Assembly: GCA_039881145.1 (NCBI GenBank)
Contig: JAYKKI010000077.1
Span: 2,048,501-2,112,500, forward strand
Direction: 5' to 3'
Length of the DNA stretch: 64,000 bases
Origin: Druceiella hillmani
Lineage: Eukaryota; Arthropoda; Insecta; Lepidoptera; Hepialidae
A model generated the notes under the pieces. That model saw nothing but the letters and a program-made list of their open reading frames with translations. It was not told where the DNA came from and did no database searches. Below are positions 52,661 to 63,555 of this stretch, piece by piece. Each line of letters begins with the position of its first letter. The stretch's first letter is position 1. The position numbers and the translations under genes are program-made.

Positions 52661-54462
52661 ACGCTATTCTAAGCTATTAGTGTATTTTTTTACAAGAAAT
52701 CATGCTATCGGTTGCTGTGCTCATGTTATGAGTATTACCATATGTATTTGAGTTGGGCAAAATATTAAGTCGATATTCACCAGTAAATGGTTAAATAAAA
52801 AAGTAAGCAGAAATGAGATTCATGTTTTTTTTTAATTTAGCGTTATTCTTGTCATTCAAAAGTAGCCATGAATATGTTATGATTTGTTATGTTTATTACA
52901 CTTCCTCTTATTGAAAAGAAGAAGAAGTATATTGATTGGCTAAATAATAAATAACAAGAAATATTTTATTTTTATCTGGGTTTATTTTTCAATGATTTTG
53001 TATATATACCCACATAAAATAGTGAAGTAGTTTTTATAGATGTAGTTTTAAATTATACATTCATATAAGTAAATAATTTTATAAAATCTACAAGATTTTT
53101 TTTATACAGCTAATCTAATTTATATACTGTTAAATAATTTGTATTTGTATACTGTCAAATAATTTGGACAAACGTGATATCAGGGGCTGGTAATAATTTA
53201 CCCATAAAAATTAATTCATTTAAAAGTACAAGTTAAACGATTGCATTTTCTTCCAATGATATATAAGAAAATAGGTTGCAGAATAATTAATTAATAGAGA
53301 GTATAAAATTAACAAAAATATGCTTAAGATCAAAAAAGTAGTGACCCATGTAAAGGTTTATATTTCTTAAATTGGGACAATACCCTTTTGTTTCTGGCAA
53401 TATTACTGGTAGACAAGCTGTCATATTGTTACTAACACCCGTGTATGCAGTGTCGATTTTAAGTGTTTTTTTGTCGTCCACTTTAAAAAGTAAGATGTTA
53501 AAGATAATCGCGATTTACTCGAACTCAAAAGTCTTTAGAAAAATTATTATAAACTGTTGATTCTTGAGATATATTAATTCAAAATATGTGGAGGGCAAAT
53601 GTATCTTAAGAATTATCATGACAATACATATGTATTATATGTGCATACCCATTTCCATGTATATGTATATATAAAACGCAACGTCTCTTCACTTGTATTG
53701 AGAGTATAATTAATTAAGGTGTAAACTCAGATTAATAAGCTATATTAATGCTCGACATATGTCCTTGATCACCGATAGGCACAAAGAATTATAAGCAGCA
53801 TCACAATGACAGCAACTCTGTAGGTGTGGGGAAGAATTGGATGGGGCGTGCTGCGCGACGTGGAGAAGAAGTAAATGGGTAGAGTGACATGTATCGGTAA
53901 AACACGTACACATTTCATATAGTCATCATAGGTATCATGCTATTTCTTGATATTTCCTCGAAGTTGTGATTTGAGATTAGCACAATTGATGGATTTGCAA
54001 AACCGATTCGAGATCAAAATGTCATTATAAATAACTTTATATAATTTATATTAAATAACTTATATATATTCAGCAAGATTTTGTTACTTTCAATTCAATT
54101 CTTTATTAACTGCACTATTTTTATCATTCTTCATATTTCATACTAACAGACTGATTAATGGTAGGTATGGCCTGTAGGAGTAGATATTATTAAAATTAGC
54201 TCAAACAATATCGATTTTGTATTATTTTTATCTTTTACGCATTTGACGTTGTGAAGTATTTTATTGAGAACCGCCAAAATATAGTCGTCCTTCAGTACGA
54301 ATGAACTGGAACGAATTGATGAATGATGGTTATGGCCTTCATAAACGCAATTTCTTTCTATTAATTTATTAACCATCGGTTTTACGAAAACTGGTTAGTT
54401 GCCGCCAAAACGACTACGCTTTTAAACTAGTTCTCGCCTGAATACGATTTATATAAACAACA
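52661..54462. other. Gene-free stretch upstream of Gr-F
   Basis: No supported exon. Two opposite-strand open frames overlap at 53287-53560; the minus one (starts MDDKKTLKID) looks slightly protein-like but has no recognisable motif. A less AT-rich patch lies at 53820-53890. Confidence 0.4.
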
Positions 54463-56184
54463 ATGCCCAGTATTAAAATATTCGATATAGAAATGTTAAA
54501 TGTTAATTTTAAAGATACACTCTACCATATTACATTTTGTAAAAGTTTATTCGGTGCCGGGACATGCAACAAAATTTCTTTCATAATATTCTGCTGCGCC
54601 AGGATTTGCTTAATGTTGGCTGTTATGTCGATTTATCATATTACGTATTTTGAAATTTGGAACCCAGGATCGTTATGTAACTTCGTAGAAATTATTTATG
54701 GAGTATATTTAATGGGAGCAAACGTATTGTGGAAAAAGAACATGTATAACGATGTAATACGGCGAATTAACAAAATAGATGACCAATTTCAAACCCCTCG
54801 TCTAAATAACCTGCTCCAGCATGACAAGCTCCGAAATATTATATTAATTATCACTATTTGTGCTTATCATTTGATAAGTTTGATTTTATTTTATAATAAA
54901 TACAACAACTTGAAAATTATTTTCATTTCGCATTTCTTACATAACACTGCTAATGATGTTTTTTTTGACTTGGAAATGTTACTACTTTTCATTCTTGTTT
55001 ATGGTTTGAAGCAGCGCATGCACTTGATTAATTCATTTTTTGAAACGACAAACCTACAAACTGAATTCGCCGTAATAAATCGATATAGTACAAACGCCAA
55101 TTCTCAAGATGATAATTCAAATGATCGACTTTTTATTTTGCCTTTTAAAAATAAAACTATATCGAGTTTATCAGCTGTATTCGTAAAATTTATTGATTTA
55201 TGTCAATTTTTGAATCGTATGTTTGAGTGTCGGGTAAGGCATATTTACATGAATGTTCAAATTTTCAGTGTCATTTGTTAGTCTATAATATTTAAACTTT
55301 ATATTTAATTTCAGATATTTCTACATTTCTTTTTGACATTTTACAAAATATTACTGAGCCTTAAAAGACTTTTGGAGCACATCAAATATAAAGTGAGTTA
55401 GAAGAAATAATACTCTTGTTTTTCAAAAATATCTACTAATCACTCGCACTTTTTTGTAATAATTTTAATTTGCAGACATGGTGTGTATAAAAATGTATTG
55501 GTTTAGTCAATCATTTTTGTTAATTTTTGGCCGAGACCCTATTTTTATACATCATACGTAAAGGAAAAATGTTATTTTTGCAGAACTGTGACAATTTCAT
55601 CGCATTTGGGCATTTGGACTAGTGCGCATTTTTCACTACGTGATGTCGACGATTGCAATATGCATTACAGGCGAGAAACTATACACAGAAGTAGAAAAAA
55701 CGAAATCATATTTGGTGGAGTTTGTATTCGGTGGTAAACTTTGTATGTATTTATTACAATCGATTCTTTTATAATTTCTATATCATGTGTATCAAATATG
55801 TTAGATTTACGATGATATGCATTTGTGTAACATGAGGGTGTACTTTATCATATATTACGATGTTCAACATACGTTTCATTAACAAATATTTAATGATCTG
55901 TAATTAACGGGTTGTTCGCTTAGCATACAAATTGAAACCAAGGCAAATTAAATTTCCCTTTTTTCACCATCCGCATACACAGACATGTAAAGGCTATTTA
56001 CTTATTTGCAGCCGCTGAAAGTAAAAGAGAGCTGAAATTAGTACGAGATCTACTAAATTGGAGCAAGACAGGTCAACTTACCGTATTCCACATGTTCAAC
56101 ATTCGCATGCATCTGCTATTAAGTTTCCTGGGCTTAAGAGCGACGTATATTATCGTCGTGATTCAGTTTGCTAATTTGGATTGA
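54463..56184 (+). pseudogene. Gr-F, gustatory receptor broken by an 8-bp duplication
   Basis: Four exons in the family layout: 54463-55233, 55315-55392, 55584-55742 and 56012-56184, all with GT-AG borders and phases 0, 0, 1. Exon 1 (257 codons, starts MPSIKIFDIE) has the same length as Gr-E exon 1. Exon 2 encodes IFLHFFLTFYKILLSLKRLL. Exon 3 contains GEKLYTEVEKTKSYLVEF, matching CEKIYSEVEKTKIYL of Gr-E, but its frame is broken because GCATTTGG occurs twice in tandem (55602-55609 and 55610-55617). Discounting 8 bases makes the exon 151 nt, phase 1, and aligns it column for column with Gr-E. Exon 4 ends in a canonical TYIIVVIQF motif. No other lesion is visible, so it is a very young pseudogene, a segregating null allele or an assembly error. 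Confidence 0.85.
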
Positions 56185-56501
56185 ATGTTGTTTGTAACTA
56201 TTTCATTATGCTTAATCCATTTTTTAACTTTCTCAAATTAATATTTTTTACTTGGAACACAAATAACATTTTGTAAAACTTTATTTCTTTGAAATGAATT
56301 ATTTTTTGTGTATATGAGAATATAATAAACGGTTGCCTCTTAATTATATTTTCACGTTTAGGTTGTAACTTCGACGTCAATTATAACGGACCTATTGATT
56401 ATTCAATTATTTCCATATTGAATTTTCATAAAATTTCTTAAAGTAAATGTCGAACGTTAAAAATTTCACAGGTCACATAGTTTAATCAAATTAAGTGTTA
56501 T

Positions 56502-56530
56502 TATGACGAACACGCCGCCAGAAGAAGAAG
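56502..56530 (+). other. Possible short first coding exon
   Basis: ATG at 56502 opens MTNTPPEEE and runs straight into G|GTAAGT, a near-consensus splice donor. This could be the first coding exon of a gene whose later exons lie beyond recognisable range. No partner exon was found in this window. The evidence is limited to the start and donor. Confidence 0.2.
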
Positions 56531-56866
56531 GTAAGTTATTTACAGAAATAATAAGAATTAACATTGATTGTTATGAATAAGTTATGTTTGAGCAAAAAAA
56601 AAATAGCGAGAGTATGTTATTTAATTTTTTTTATATATTTAGTAAACTTTAATTTGAAAAAACTAACGCTATTTATAATTCAGATTATCTTGGTGTTATA
56701 CCTAACATTGTTTTGGGTAGGCTGCCGTTGTAGAGTGCGTTGCTAATATTGAATCCATTTTTATTTTATTTTACAAATTAAGTTCTCGACATTCGCTTAG
56801 AGAAACTATTTAAATATATATATATTCCCTTTACTTTCACAATAAATTTTTGAAAATATTTTACAC

Positions 56867-57230
56867 GTGATAAAAAAACCATTACTTCACTGTAAACATT
56901 TTGTTTGTCACAATTACAACACTGGAAATAAAAATAAACTGGATATTCCCAATTTCAGACTCACAAAGGTTGGTAGTTCATTTGTAGGACGGAGTATACG
57001 CTTGTATAATAAAATACCAGAGGTTGTATTGGAATTATCAGAAAAAAATTTTAAAGAAATTGTTAAGAGTCATTTTCTCAAAAAAGCGTTTTATAAAATT
57101 GATTATATAAACGACAAAAATGACTGGAGTTACCAATTTAACTTATAAAGCTAGTTTACATAAATATAATGTCAATATTGTATGATACAATTTTATATTT
57201 GTATATTGTTTTTTATTTTTTTTTTTTGGT
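56867..57230 (+). mobile_element. 3' end of a non-LTR retrotransposon (LINE)
   Basis: The open frame 56867-57148 reads IPNFRLTKVGSSFVGRSIRL, then YNKIPEVVLELSEKNFKEIV. This block is typical of the extreme C-terminus, past the reverse-transcriptase domain, of jockey-like or RTE-like LINE polyproteins in insects. The catalytic domains are absent, so the copy is 5'-truncated, as most LINE insertions are. A T-rich run (57208-57232) follows. The exact clade cannot be fixed from this tail. Confidence 0.6.
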
Positions 57231-57782
57231 TTTTTATCGTTTTATATGCTTTTTATGTTCAACAAGTGCGCAAAAGTTGATCTCGCATAATTTATTTTCA
57301 AACTTATTACCTCATAATCACTTATAATTAATGTAATTAATATATTCACCTAAAATAAATCTTGTGAAATAATAAGGCATTTAATTTCAGTTGCCAAGTT
57401 ACTATAAAAATTTAGTGCAGCGTAGTAAAATAGAATGCACGCGGGATTTTGTTCAAATAGTTGTGAAAATAACTTTTTACAAAAAAAATTAATAACTTTT
57501 TTCAAAGAAATAGGCACGGAATTAAATCAAGTCAGTCAGGTAATTAGGAGACAGGTTTTATTTTTAACCTGATTTATCAGATCTGACTTTTAACATTTGC
57601 CGCGGTGCGTTGCGGCGGGACGCTCTAAATTGGAACTGAAATATTGTGAAATTAATTCATGAATTTTTCATGTTGAATGAATCACGGCTATTTTTAAAAT
57701 AAAATTTATTGCAATGCACTCAGTTTCTCTTGCCTAAGAATAATTCTTTAGCTTTTTATATTGACTGTTCAGTTTCTACATA

Positions 57783-57807
57783 GGGTAAAACACTACAATA
57801 CGCCCCA
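57783..57807 (+). repeat. Left terminal inverted repeat of the pogo-like element
   Basis: Begins GGGTAAAACACTACAA and ends ACGCCCCA. It is the reverse complement of 60018-60042 except for one base (A here, G in the partner). Confidence 0.95.
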
Positions 57808-58236
57808 GTTGACAACACCCCCCCACTGCGCGTACACGCACACAAATACAGATATCAAACAAGTAGCGACACGTACGGCGCCGCGCCAGTCGCCCGCCAT
57901 CAGTGCTGTCGGTTAGATATGGCTATGTGACTTATTTAGAAAAAACCATCAAAATCTTCACCAATTGCTTTGGAACAATTTGCGGTGAGTACCATACAAA
58001 TTTACTTACATTGTACAGTATTTTTTTAATGCAGTTTTTGTTTGGAAATGTGTCTACAGCTTTAATTTACCTATTATTTAACGTATTCCTTGTAGTGAAT
58101 TACTCGCAACGGCATCCATCTTGCGACTGGGGTGTTTTGTAAACATAAATTTACAAAACGCCTTGTTCATTATGCTACAATACGCCCCATCACCCAATCA
58201 AATTATTTATTAAAAAAATACTTTTTATTTTTACAG

Positions 58237-59664
58237 ATGTCGCGTAACTATCAAAGAAAAACCCTACGGGTTTCCTGGTCTGATACGGATTTAAATGAAG
58301 CTATGCAAAAAGTGCCTAACAAGGAGATGGGAATTAATGAAGCTTCTAGGGTTTACAATATCCCATCTAAAACGCTCAGACGACATCCACCGGTATTAAT
58401 TTATAAGGGTACCTACAGCAAGCCTCAGTTTCCTGAAGGACTACCACCATGTTCGCAAGTATATATGAATAAGAAGTCCTCATATATAAACTCGGAACTC
58501 TTCATGAAATGGTTCGAGGAGATATTCTTACCAAAAAAAAGGTCCTGAAAAATCCCTATTGATAATGGATGGTCACACTGCAACAATTTTCGCTTGTTAG
58601 AAGTAGCTAAAAAGAATGATGTTACATTATTATGCTTACCAAGCACACGACTCATGCACTTCAACCACTGGATAGGGCATTTTTCAGACCTTTGAAGATT
58701 TATTTTGCTCAGGAAGCAAAATCTTGGATGATCATGAATAAAGATAAACGACTTACTCGCTGTGATGTGTCCAAACTTATTGGTAAGGCCTGGGGAAAGG
58801 CTGCTAGTGTATCTTATGGAATCGCTACTTTAAAGTCTTGTGGGATCTACCCATATGATCCAAACGACATACCAGAGCACTATTTTTCACTCTCGGACGC
58901 ATTGCGAGAACAAGATCTTGTATATGATGAGCAAGGGAAATGATAATAATGTTAATGAACTTGGTGAAGGCTTTTCAGGGATACAAAACATCAATAATCT
59001 TCCAGCTGAAATGGAACCAACAATTTCGGAAGTGGAAGTAACTGAAAATGAATCTGGAAACAATGAAGAAGAAATGGTTACAGAAAATGTTGAACGGTAT
59101 AATTTTACTGTATTTGATAAAACACCCCAAAAATGTTCAGATTTACCCTCAGCGTCTGCAGAAGAAACGCCTACAAAAGTTTTGACTAACGTTTATCCCA
59201 TACCTAAATTACCAGAAATGACGTTGAAAAGAAAAAAAAAAGGCTATAGTGTTGACGTCCCCAGAGAATATACAAAAAATAAAAGCTAAAGAAAAGTGTA
59301 AGAAGGATGCAGTGACGAAGAAACTGAAGATATGTGAAAAAAAGAAAGTAACACAGGAAAGAAAAAGGAAAATAAAAAAAAAGAAAGTGACCGTTGCCTC
59401 TTGATCATCAGAAAGCGATATTGATGAACAAAGTTGCAAAAGCTCCTCGAACGAAGATATTTCTGATGAAGAAGAGAATAGGTGCATTGAATGTACAGAC
59501 AATTATTATTCCACGACTTCTAAAGAGGATTGGATAAAGTGTTTATCATGTTCATCTTGGATGCATGAGTTTTGTACCATGTACAATCCTCTATGCAATG
59601 TTTGTGGAAAAAAAGTTAAACGAGAAGCTATCAATAAGAGTAAGAAAACAAAGAAAAATAATTA
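58237..59664 (+). pseudogene. Pogo-like transposase with PHD-type C-terminus, broken
   Basis: The ATG at 58237 starts MSRNYQRKTLRVSW. A psq/CENP-B-type helix-turn-helix follows: EMGINEASRVYNIPSKTLRR. At about 58384 the sequence jumps straight to PPVLIYKG, so the CENP-B-type second DNA-binding domain and the first catalytic Asp region are deleted. The second acidic motif LLIMDGH survives (about 58560), then VAKKNDVTLLCLP and HTTHALQPLDRAFFRPLKIY, each in a different frame. A frameshift near 58930 precedes an acidic linker. The C-terminal Cys-rich block (59486-59620: CIEC, WIKCLSCSSWMHEFC, CNVCGKK) has the spacing of the PHD-like finger found on many insect pogo transposases. It is non-functional. 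Confidence 0.8.
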
Positions 59665-60017
59665 AATGTTATTCAGTAAATGCCACGTAAAACTGATTGT
59701 GGTGATTTGAAATTGATCTCGAAGTAATTTCTAAGACTGATTGTTGAGTTTTTATTTTAATTATCTTAAGTTTGTTCTATTTTTGTAATAAAATTATGAT
59801 GGGGCATTTTGTAACAGCCGTGAGGCATATTATCAACACATAGTGCTACAAAACGCCCCACTGAAGGTCTGAAAAAAATATTTTTTGTAACTAGTGTAAT
59901 AAGAAATGTAACCAAATTCAAGTGCCATTTTGTAGTTTAAATACCATTTGTTGCATTTATGATAAATATATGACTGATAAAAGTTTAGAGGGCATTTTAT
60001 TGAGAATCCCGTAAAAG

Positions 60018-60042
60018 TGGGGCGTATTGTAGCGTTTTACCC
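60018..60042 (-). repeat. Right terminal inverted repeat of the pogo-like element
   Basis: Starts TGGGGCGTATTGTAG and ends GTTTTACCC, followed by the TA target duplication. Confidence 0.95.
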
Positions 60043-60044
60043 TA

Positions 60045-60601
60045 TGATAACATAATTATATATAGTCTTTTTTAACCTTGAATATGCAATATAAACTTAC
60101 AAACATTTATTAAAATCTATTGTGCCCATTAAGCGTGAAAAAAAATAAAAGAGATTTATTTTTAATTATATTCGGGATATTTATCTAAAGTCTCCTTTTT
60201 TTCTTCTAACAAAAATATTTTAGTAAATTAAAAATACTGCGCTCTTGACGATGATGCCTGTTATAATATTCATACTTCTTACATATAATAGACTGCGCAT
60301 AGGTTATGACGAATGCCGAAAAGTAACCGGAAGCAGACGGCAATCGGGATGGTATGTTTATTTATTATTAATGTTTCAACGACACAAAAAATCCGTAAAT
60401 TATAACGGGTAATATTACATTTTCAGGAACCATTTTCATTAAAAGAATTATTTTTGAAAATATCCTAACCTTTCGGAAAGTTTTGCTTTGAGAAAAATAT
60501 CGAACACAATTTTAACCGCTGTGCGTTTGATTAAATCTTAAATATTCTGTAATTATAACGGTTAATGTGGCTGGCCTTGCAGACCCGTCTCAAATTTCAA
60601 C

Positions 60602-60653
<52 letters not shown>

Positions 60654-61689
60654 CATATCTCGTTAGTTTATTAATAAAACATTCAAATAGAAGTCCAACA
60701 ACTTAAAATTCGAATTTCCTGTCCACATATCTAGAGAAATCATTATTTGACTGATATTAGCAATAAAACGATCAAGTTATGTTTTCTGGAAAATATTTTT
60801 TAAATTTTCTCGAAAATTTAACAAAATAATTTTTTTAGCATTTTTTGGGGTTTCGTAGGTTATAAGGAAAAACGAAACCATCGAATGGATTATTATTGAA
60901 TTCACTCTGAGATCTAAAAACTAAAGAACAGAATATCTAAGTGATTCATATCATTTTGTGAATTTGATATCTTTTTTCCTTTTACTAATCTCCGCTACAA
61001 ATTCTTCATGTCGTTTATGCACATATTCTGCTGCATAAAACCTATTTCTTTTCTAGTGCACATTGCCCTCTACTCCTCTCCAAATACCACTAGTTGTTTT
61101 TAATATACATGTTTCTTTTCCAGGAATGTCAAGCATTTAGATTAATGTTTCTTGTTGATTTCAGCTTTGAAGTCGACACCGGGAAACTTTCGTGAATTGA
61201 GTATATAAAAATAATTATTCATAATGTTTTTTTTATGCTGACAGTACATATCAAATAATTCAAAATAATTAAAAACGTAAAACCGATAATCATTCTTTCA
61301 TATGGAATATATTATGTATATGAAATAATCAATGGAAGTCCAAATCAGCTTAAATAAAAGAAGTAAAACATTTATACATTTTGGTAAAAATATCGATTCC
61401 GATTCCAAGCCAGTAACTTGTTATTGTAACTATCGATATTTGCGACGGAATAATGTATCTGTGACGTCGTGATTAGCGGCTACCCCTTTCACATGTCTTT
61501 CACCCTCGCGACGCATTATTTTTAATTTTTTTAAGAATATTAAAAATTGGTTTACTGGTGCAAAGTGGTGTTAATTTTCTCTTCATTTTATTTCCCATTG
61601 TCGTTTTTTAAAAAAATTATTGCACATTTGACCATTTTTACAAGATTAATATGACCATGACCCTGGAGAATCTCCCAACTGACGTATAC
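60045..61689. other. Gene-free stretch between transposons
   Basis: No exon supported. Holds a TA microsatellite at 60605-60648. Otherwise AT-rich sequence. Confidence 0.4.
60605..60648. repeat. (TA)n microsatellite
   Basis: About 44 bp of pure TA followed by GTACACACATA. Confidence 0.95.
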
Positions 61690-61824
61690 TTAGCAAAGTT
61701 TGTTTATTGTATAGATTTGCTAATAACCCACCTGAAGATGTTGTAATACAACGAAACCTAGGTCGTGGTAAAGAACTTAAAGAAAGTAGAAATAATACTA
61801 CATCACGTAGTTTCATTTAATTGT
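61690..61824 (+). repeat. Solo Penelope-like terminal repeat
   Basis: Runs from about TTAGCAAAGTTTGTTTATTG through CCACCTGAAGATG and CGAAACCTAGGTCGTGG to TTTCATTTAATTGTG. This is the best preserved of the window's copies. No reverse transcriptase lies next to it. The upstream boundary is approximate. Confidence 0.65.
61728..61768 (+). ncRNA. Candidate hammerhead ribozyme, copy 2
   Basis: Stem I is 61728-61731 (CCAC) paired with 61765-61768 (GTGG). The core CTGAAGA is at 61732-61738. Stem II is 61740-61743 (GTTG) with 61749-61752 (CAAC) around loop TAATA, with an unpaired U at 61739. The core GAA is at 61753-61755. Stem III is ACC/GGT around UA (61756-61763). The predicted cleavage base is C61764, giving GGUC|GUGG. 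All invariant hammerhead core positions are present. Stem III is minimal, as described for the small hammerheads of Penelope-like elements, so single-copy activity may be weak. Predicted from pairing only. Confidence 0.5.
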
Positions 61825-62049
61825 GGATTATACAGCAATAATAAAATAACTAAACACATTACGGATTGAGAAAATGTTGATATCCATCGTATAAAAATGG
61901 AATTTATTTTGGTAAAAGAAACACATTATAATTGATCTTATCAATACAATGCAATTTTATGTTCCACAAAAGTGTACTTTTATAATTATGTTACAAACAA
62001 AAACCAAATTCATTTTACCTCTGACTGTTGTCCCTTAAATAAAATCAGT

Positions 62050-63555
62050 TTAATGCAATAAGTGCGAATTTTTTCTATGGTACCCTACAGATTTTGTAAC
62101 ATAATGTATATGAATACCGCAATACTTAGAAACTATCGCATTTATCAATAAATATATATGATTATCCAAATGTGGTTGTTCTAGCGCATAATTTTTGTTA
62201 GAAGTTAATATAACTTCCTCGTCTATCATCCTACTTGCATTCGAAATTGAATTTCTCACACTTTCGTACTGATTTTAGTCAAATTGAATATATGTACTTA
62301 TTCTAATGGAACATAGCTGGCAGAACTACTTAATTTTTGTAACTCGGCGTGCACTGGCAACTGTTTATAGGTTACCGTAAATTGACTCGCCGCGGTGTTA
62401 TTATTATACCCCTCCCCTTGATCGAATCGCACTGAAAAAGCTCCAAATGGTTTTCACTGAGTTTATTAGTGCTAAGAAATTGCAGGTTGGGAGAAAAAGT
62501 AATATGTTTATTATACATATAGAGAATGGAACGACTACAAGATCTTAAACCAATAAATCCAGTTTTTCTCCGAGAATTTATTAAAAGTTGCCTGTTATCC
62601 AATTTTAATTCGTTTATGTAAATTTCCATGGTCAGAAAAAGTTACTCAACCTTCTTGATTTTAATACTACACATAGGTTGTTTAAAACCTCGGGCGTATA
62701 AGTTTCGACTATTAATAATATCAAATAAATCATTAAAATTTCGTATGAAAGTAGAAGTTGCCTCACTTCCTCTAAATTCTTCTAGTTATATTTTTCTCTA
62801 CACAAATCGATCGTATCGGAATGGATAAACGACTGAGAGGCTAATTTAACTTTCATTATTTCTTCCTTAAAGTTAACATTCACTGACCTCAATTTATTGC
62901 CTTGATGGAGCCCTTCATTATTTTAGATTTCGTGGATATATCTATACGGCGCCTCGAAATTAATTCGCCGCCACTTATAATAGTACGTTTGTTACCAAAA
63001 AAATTCCTAACTAGTTTTAAATTACGACAAGCGTCCAAAAGGATAGCTATTTCTTGACCTTTTTGAGAGAAATTAGTTTTTGGTTCAAAGTTTGTATAAG
63101 TTCCATCCTAATTCAATCGCAATTGAAACATTCGAGGCCATATTATCGAATGTCAGTGATACCACATCCGCATTAATATTTTTGAGAGCAGTGAGATAGT
63201 ATTGTACAAGTTGATATTTGCATGAGCTAGTTATTCCACTTGTGAAAAAATAGACCACTGGAATTTTCCCACAATCATTAAGACTGGTCGCCATAAATAT
63301 TAAGAAAAAATTATCACCTAAATTATTCCCAATATTAACATAACCTTGATACAATCCCATTCTAATTTTTGCCTTATGGCGATTTACGATAGACATCGTA
63401 AACGCAAAAAGCATTTTCTTTTTAGATGAATAAATACGTAATTTAATTACATCTGAAGATTCGTTAGTAAATCCTAATGAGCAATTTAATGATCGATACC
63501 AATTCAAAATTGTAACTGGATACGGAAGACGCAAGTCAACAATAAGTTTAGACAT
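62050..63555 (-). pseudogene. P-element/THAP9-like transposase, decayed
   Basis: Read on the minus strand from 63555: VDLRLPYPVTILNWYRSLNC; QGYVNIGNNLGDN; GKIPVVYFFTSGI; NADVVSLTFDNMASNVSIAI; then by frameshift GQEIAILLDACRNLKLVRNF (about 63060-63000); KVKLASQSF; FDIINSRNLYARGFKQPMCS (about 62735-62680); NELKLDNRQLLINSRRKTGF (62628-62560); KLSENHLELF and SAIRSRGG with YNNN (about 62470-62390). These are consecutive blocks of the RNase H-like and C-terminal parts of P-element/THAP9 transposases. Where the family has MDEMSI, this copy reads FTMSI, so the first catalytic acid is missing. No THAP zinc finger is visible upstream. Multiple frameshifts make it inactive. The 62050-62259 tail is less certain. 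Confidence 0.75.

Larger units (their letters stand above)
57783..60042 (+). mobile_element. Pogo/Tigger-like DNA transposon, complete ends, internally deleted
   Basis: Cut-and-paste Tc1/mariner-superfamily element. Terminal inverted repeats are 57783-57807 and 60018-60042 (25 bp, one mismatch), starting GGGTAAAAC, and are flanked by a TA duplication at 57781-57782 and 60043-60044. Inside, the transposase gene (58237 to about 59664) is broken. Additional copies of the end motif CTACAAWACGCCCCA lie at 58175-58189 and 59846-59860, with inverted relatives at 58128-58142 and 59800-59814. A GC-rich leader at about 57820-57920 may be the element's promoter region. Length is 2260 bp. Confidence 0.88.

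Noticed and set aside
53287..53560. Overlapping open frames on opposite strands
   Set aside because: The minus frame looks faintly protein-like but shows no recognisable motif, splice context or homologous block, so no gene is called.
59209..59502. 97-codon minus-strand frame rich in Phe and Ser
   Set aside because: Antisense of the Lys/Glu-rich linker of the pogo-like transposase.
62628..62828. 66-codon plus-strand frame
   Set aside because: Antisense of the P-element-like transposase blocks FDIINSRN and GFKQPMC.
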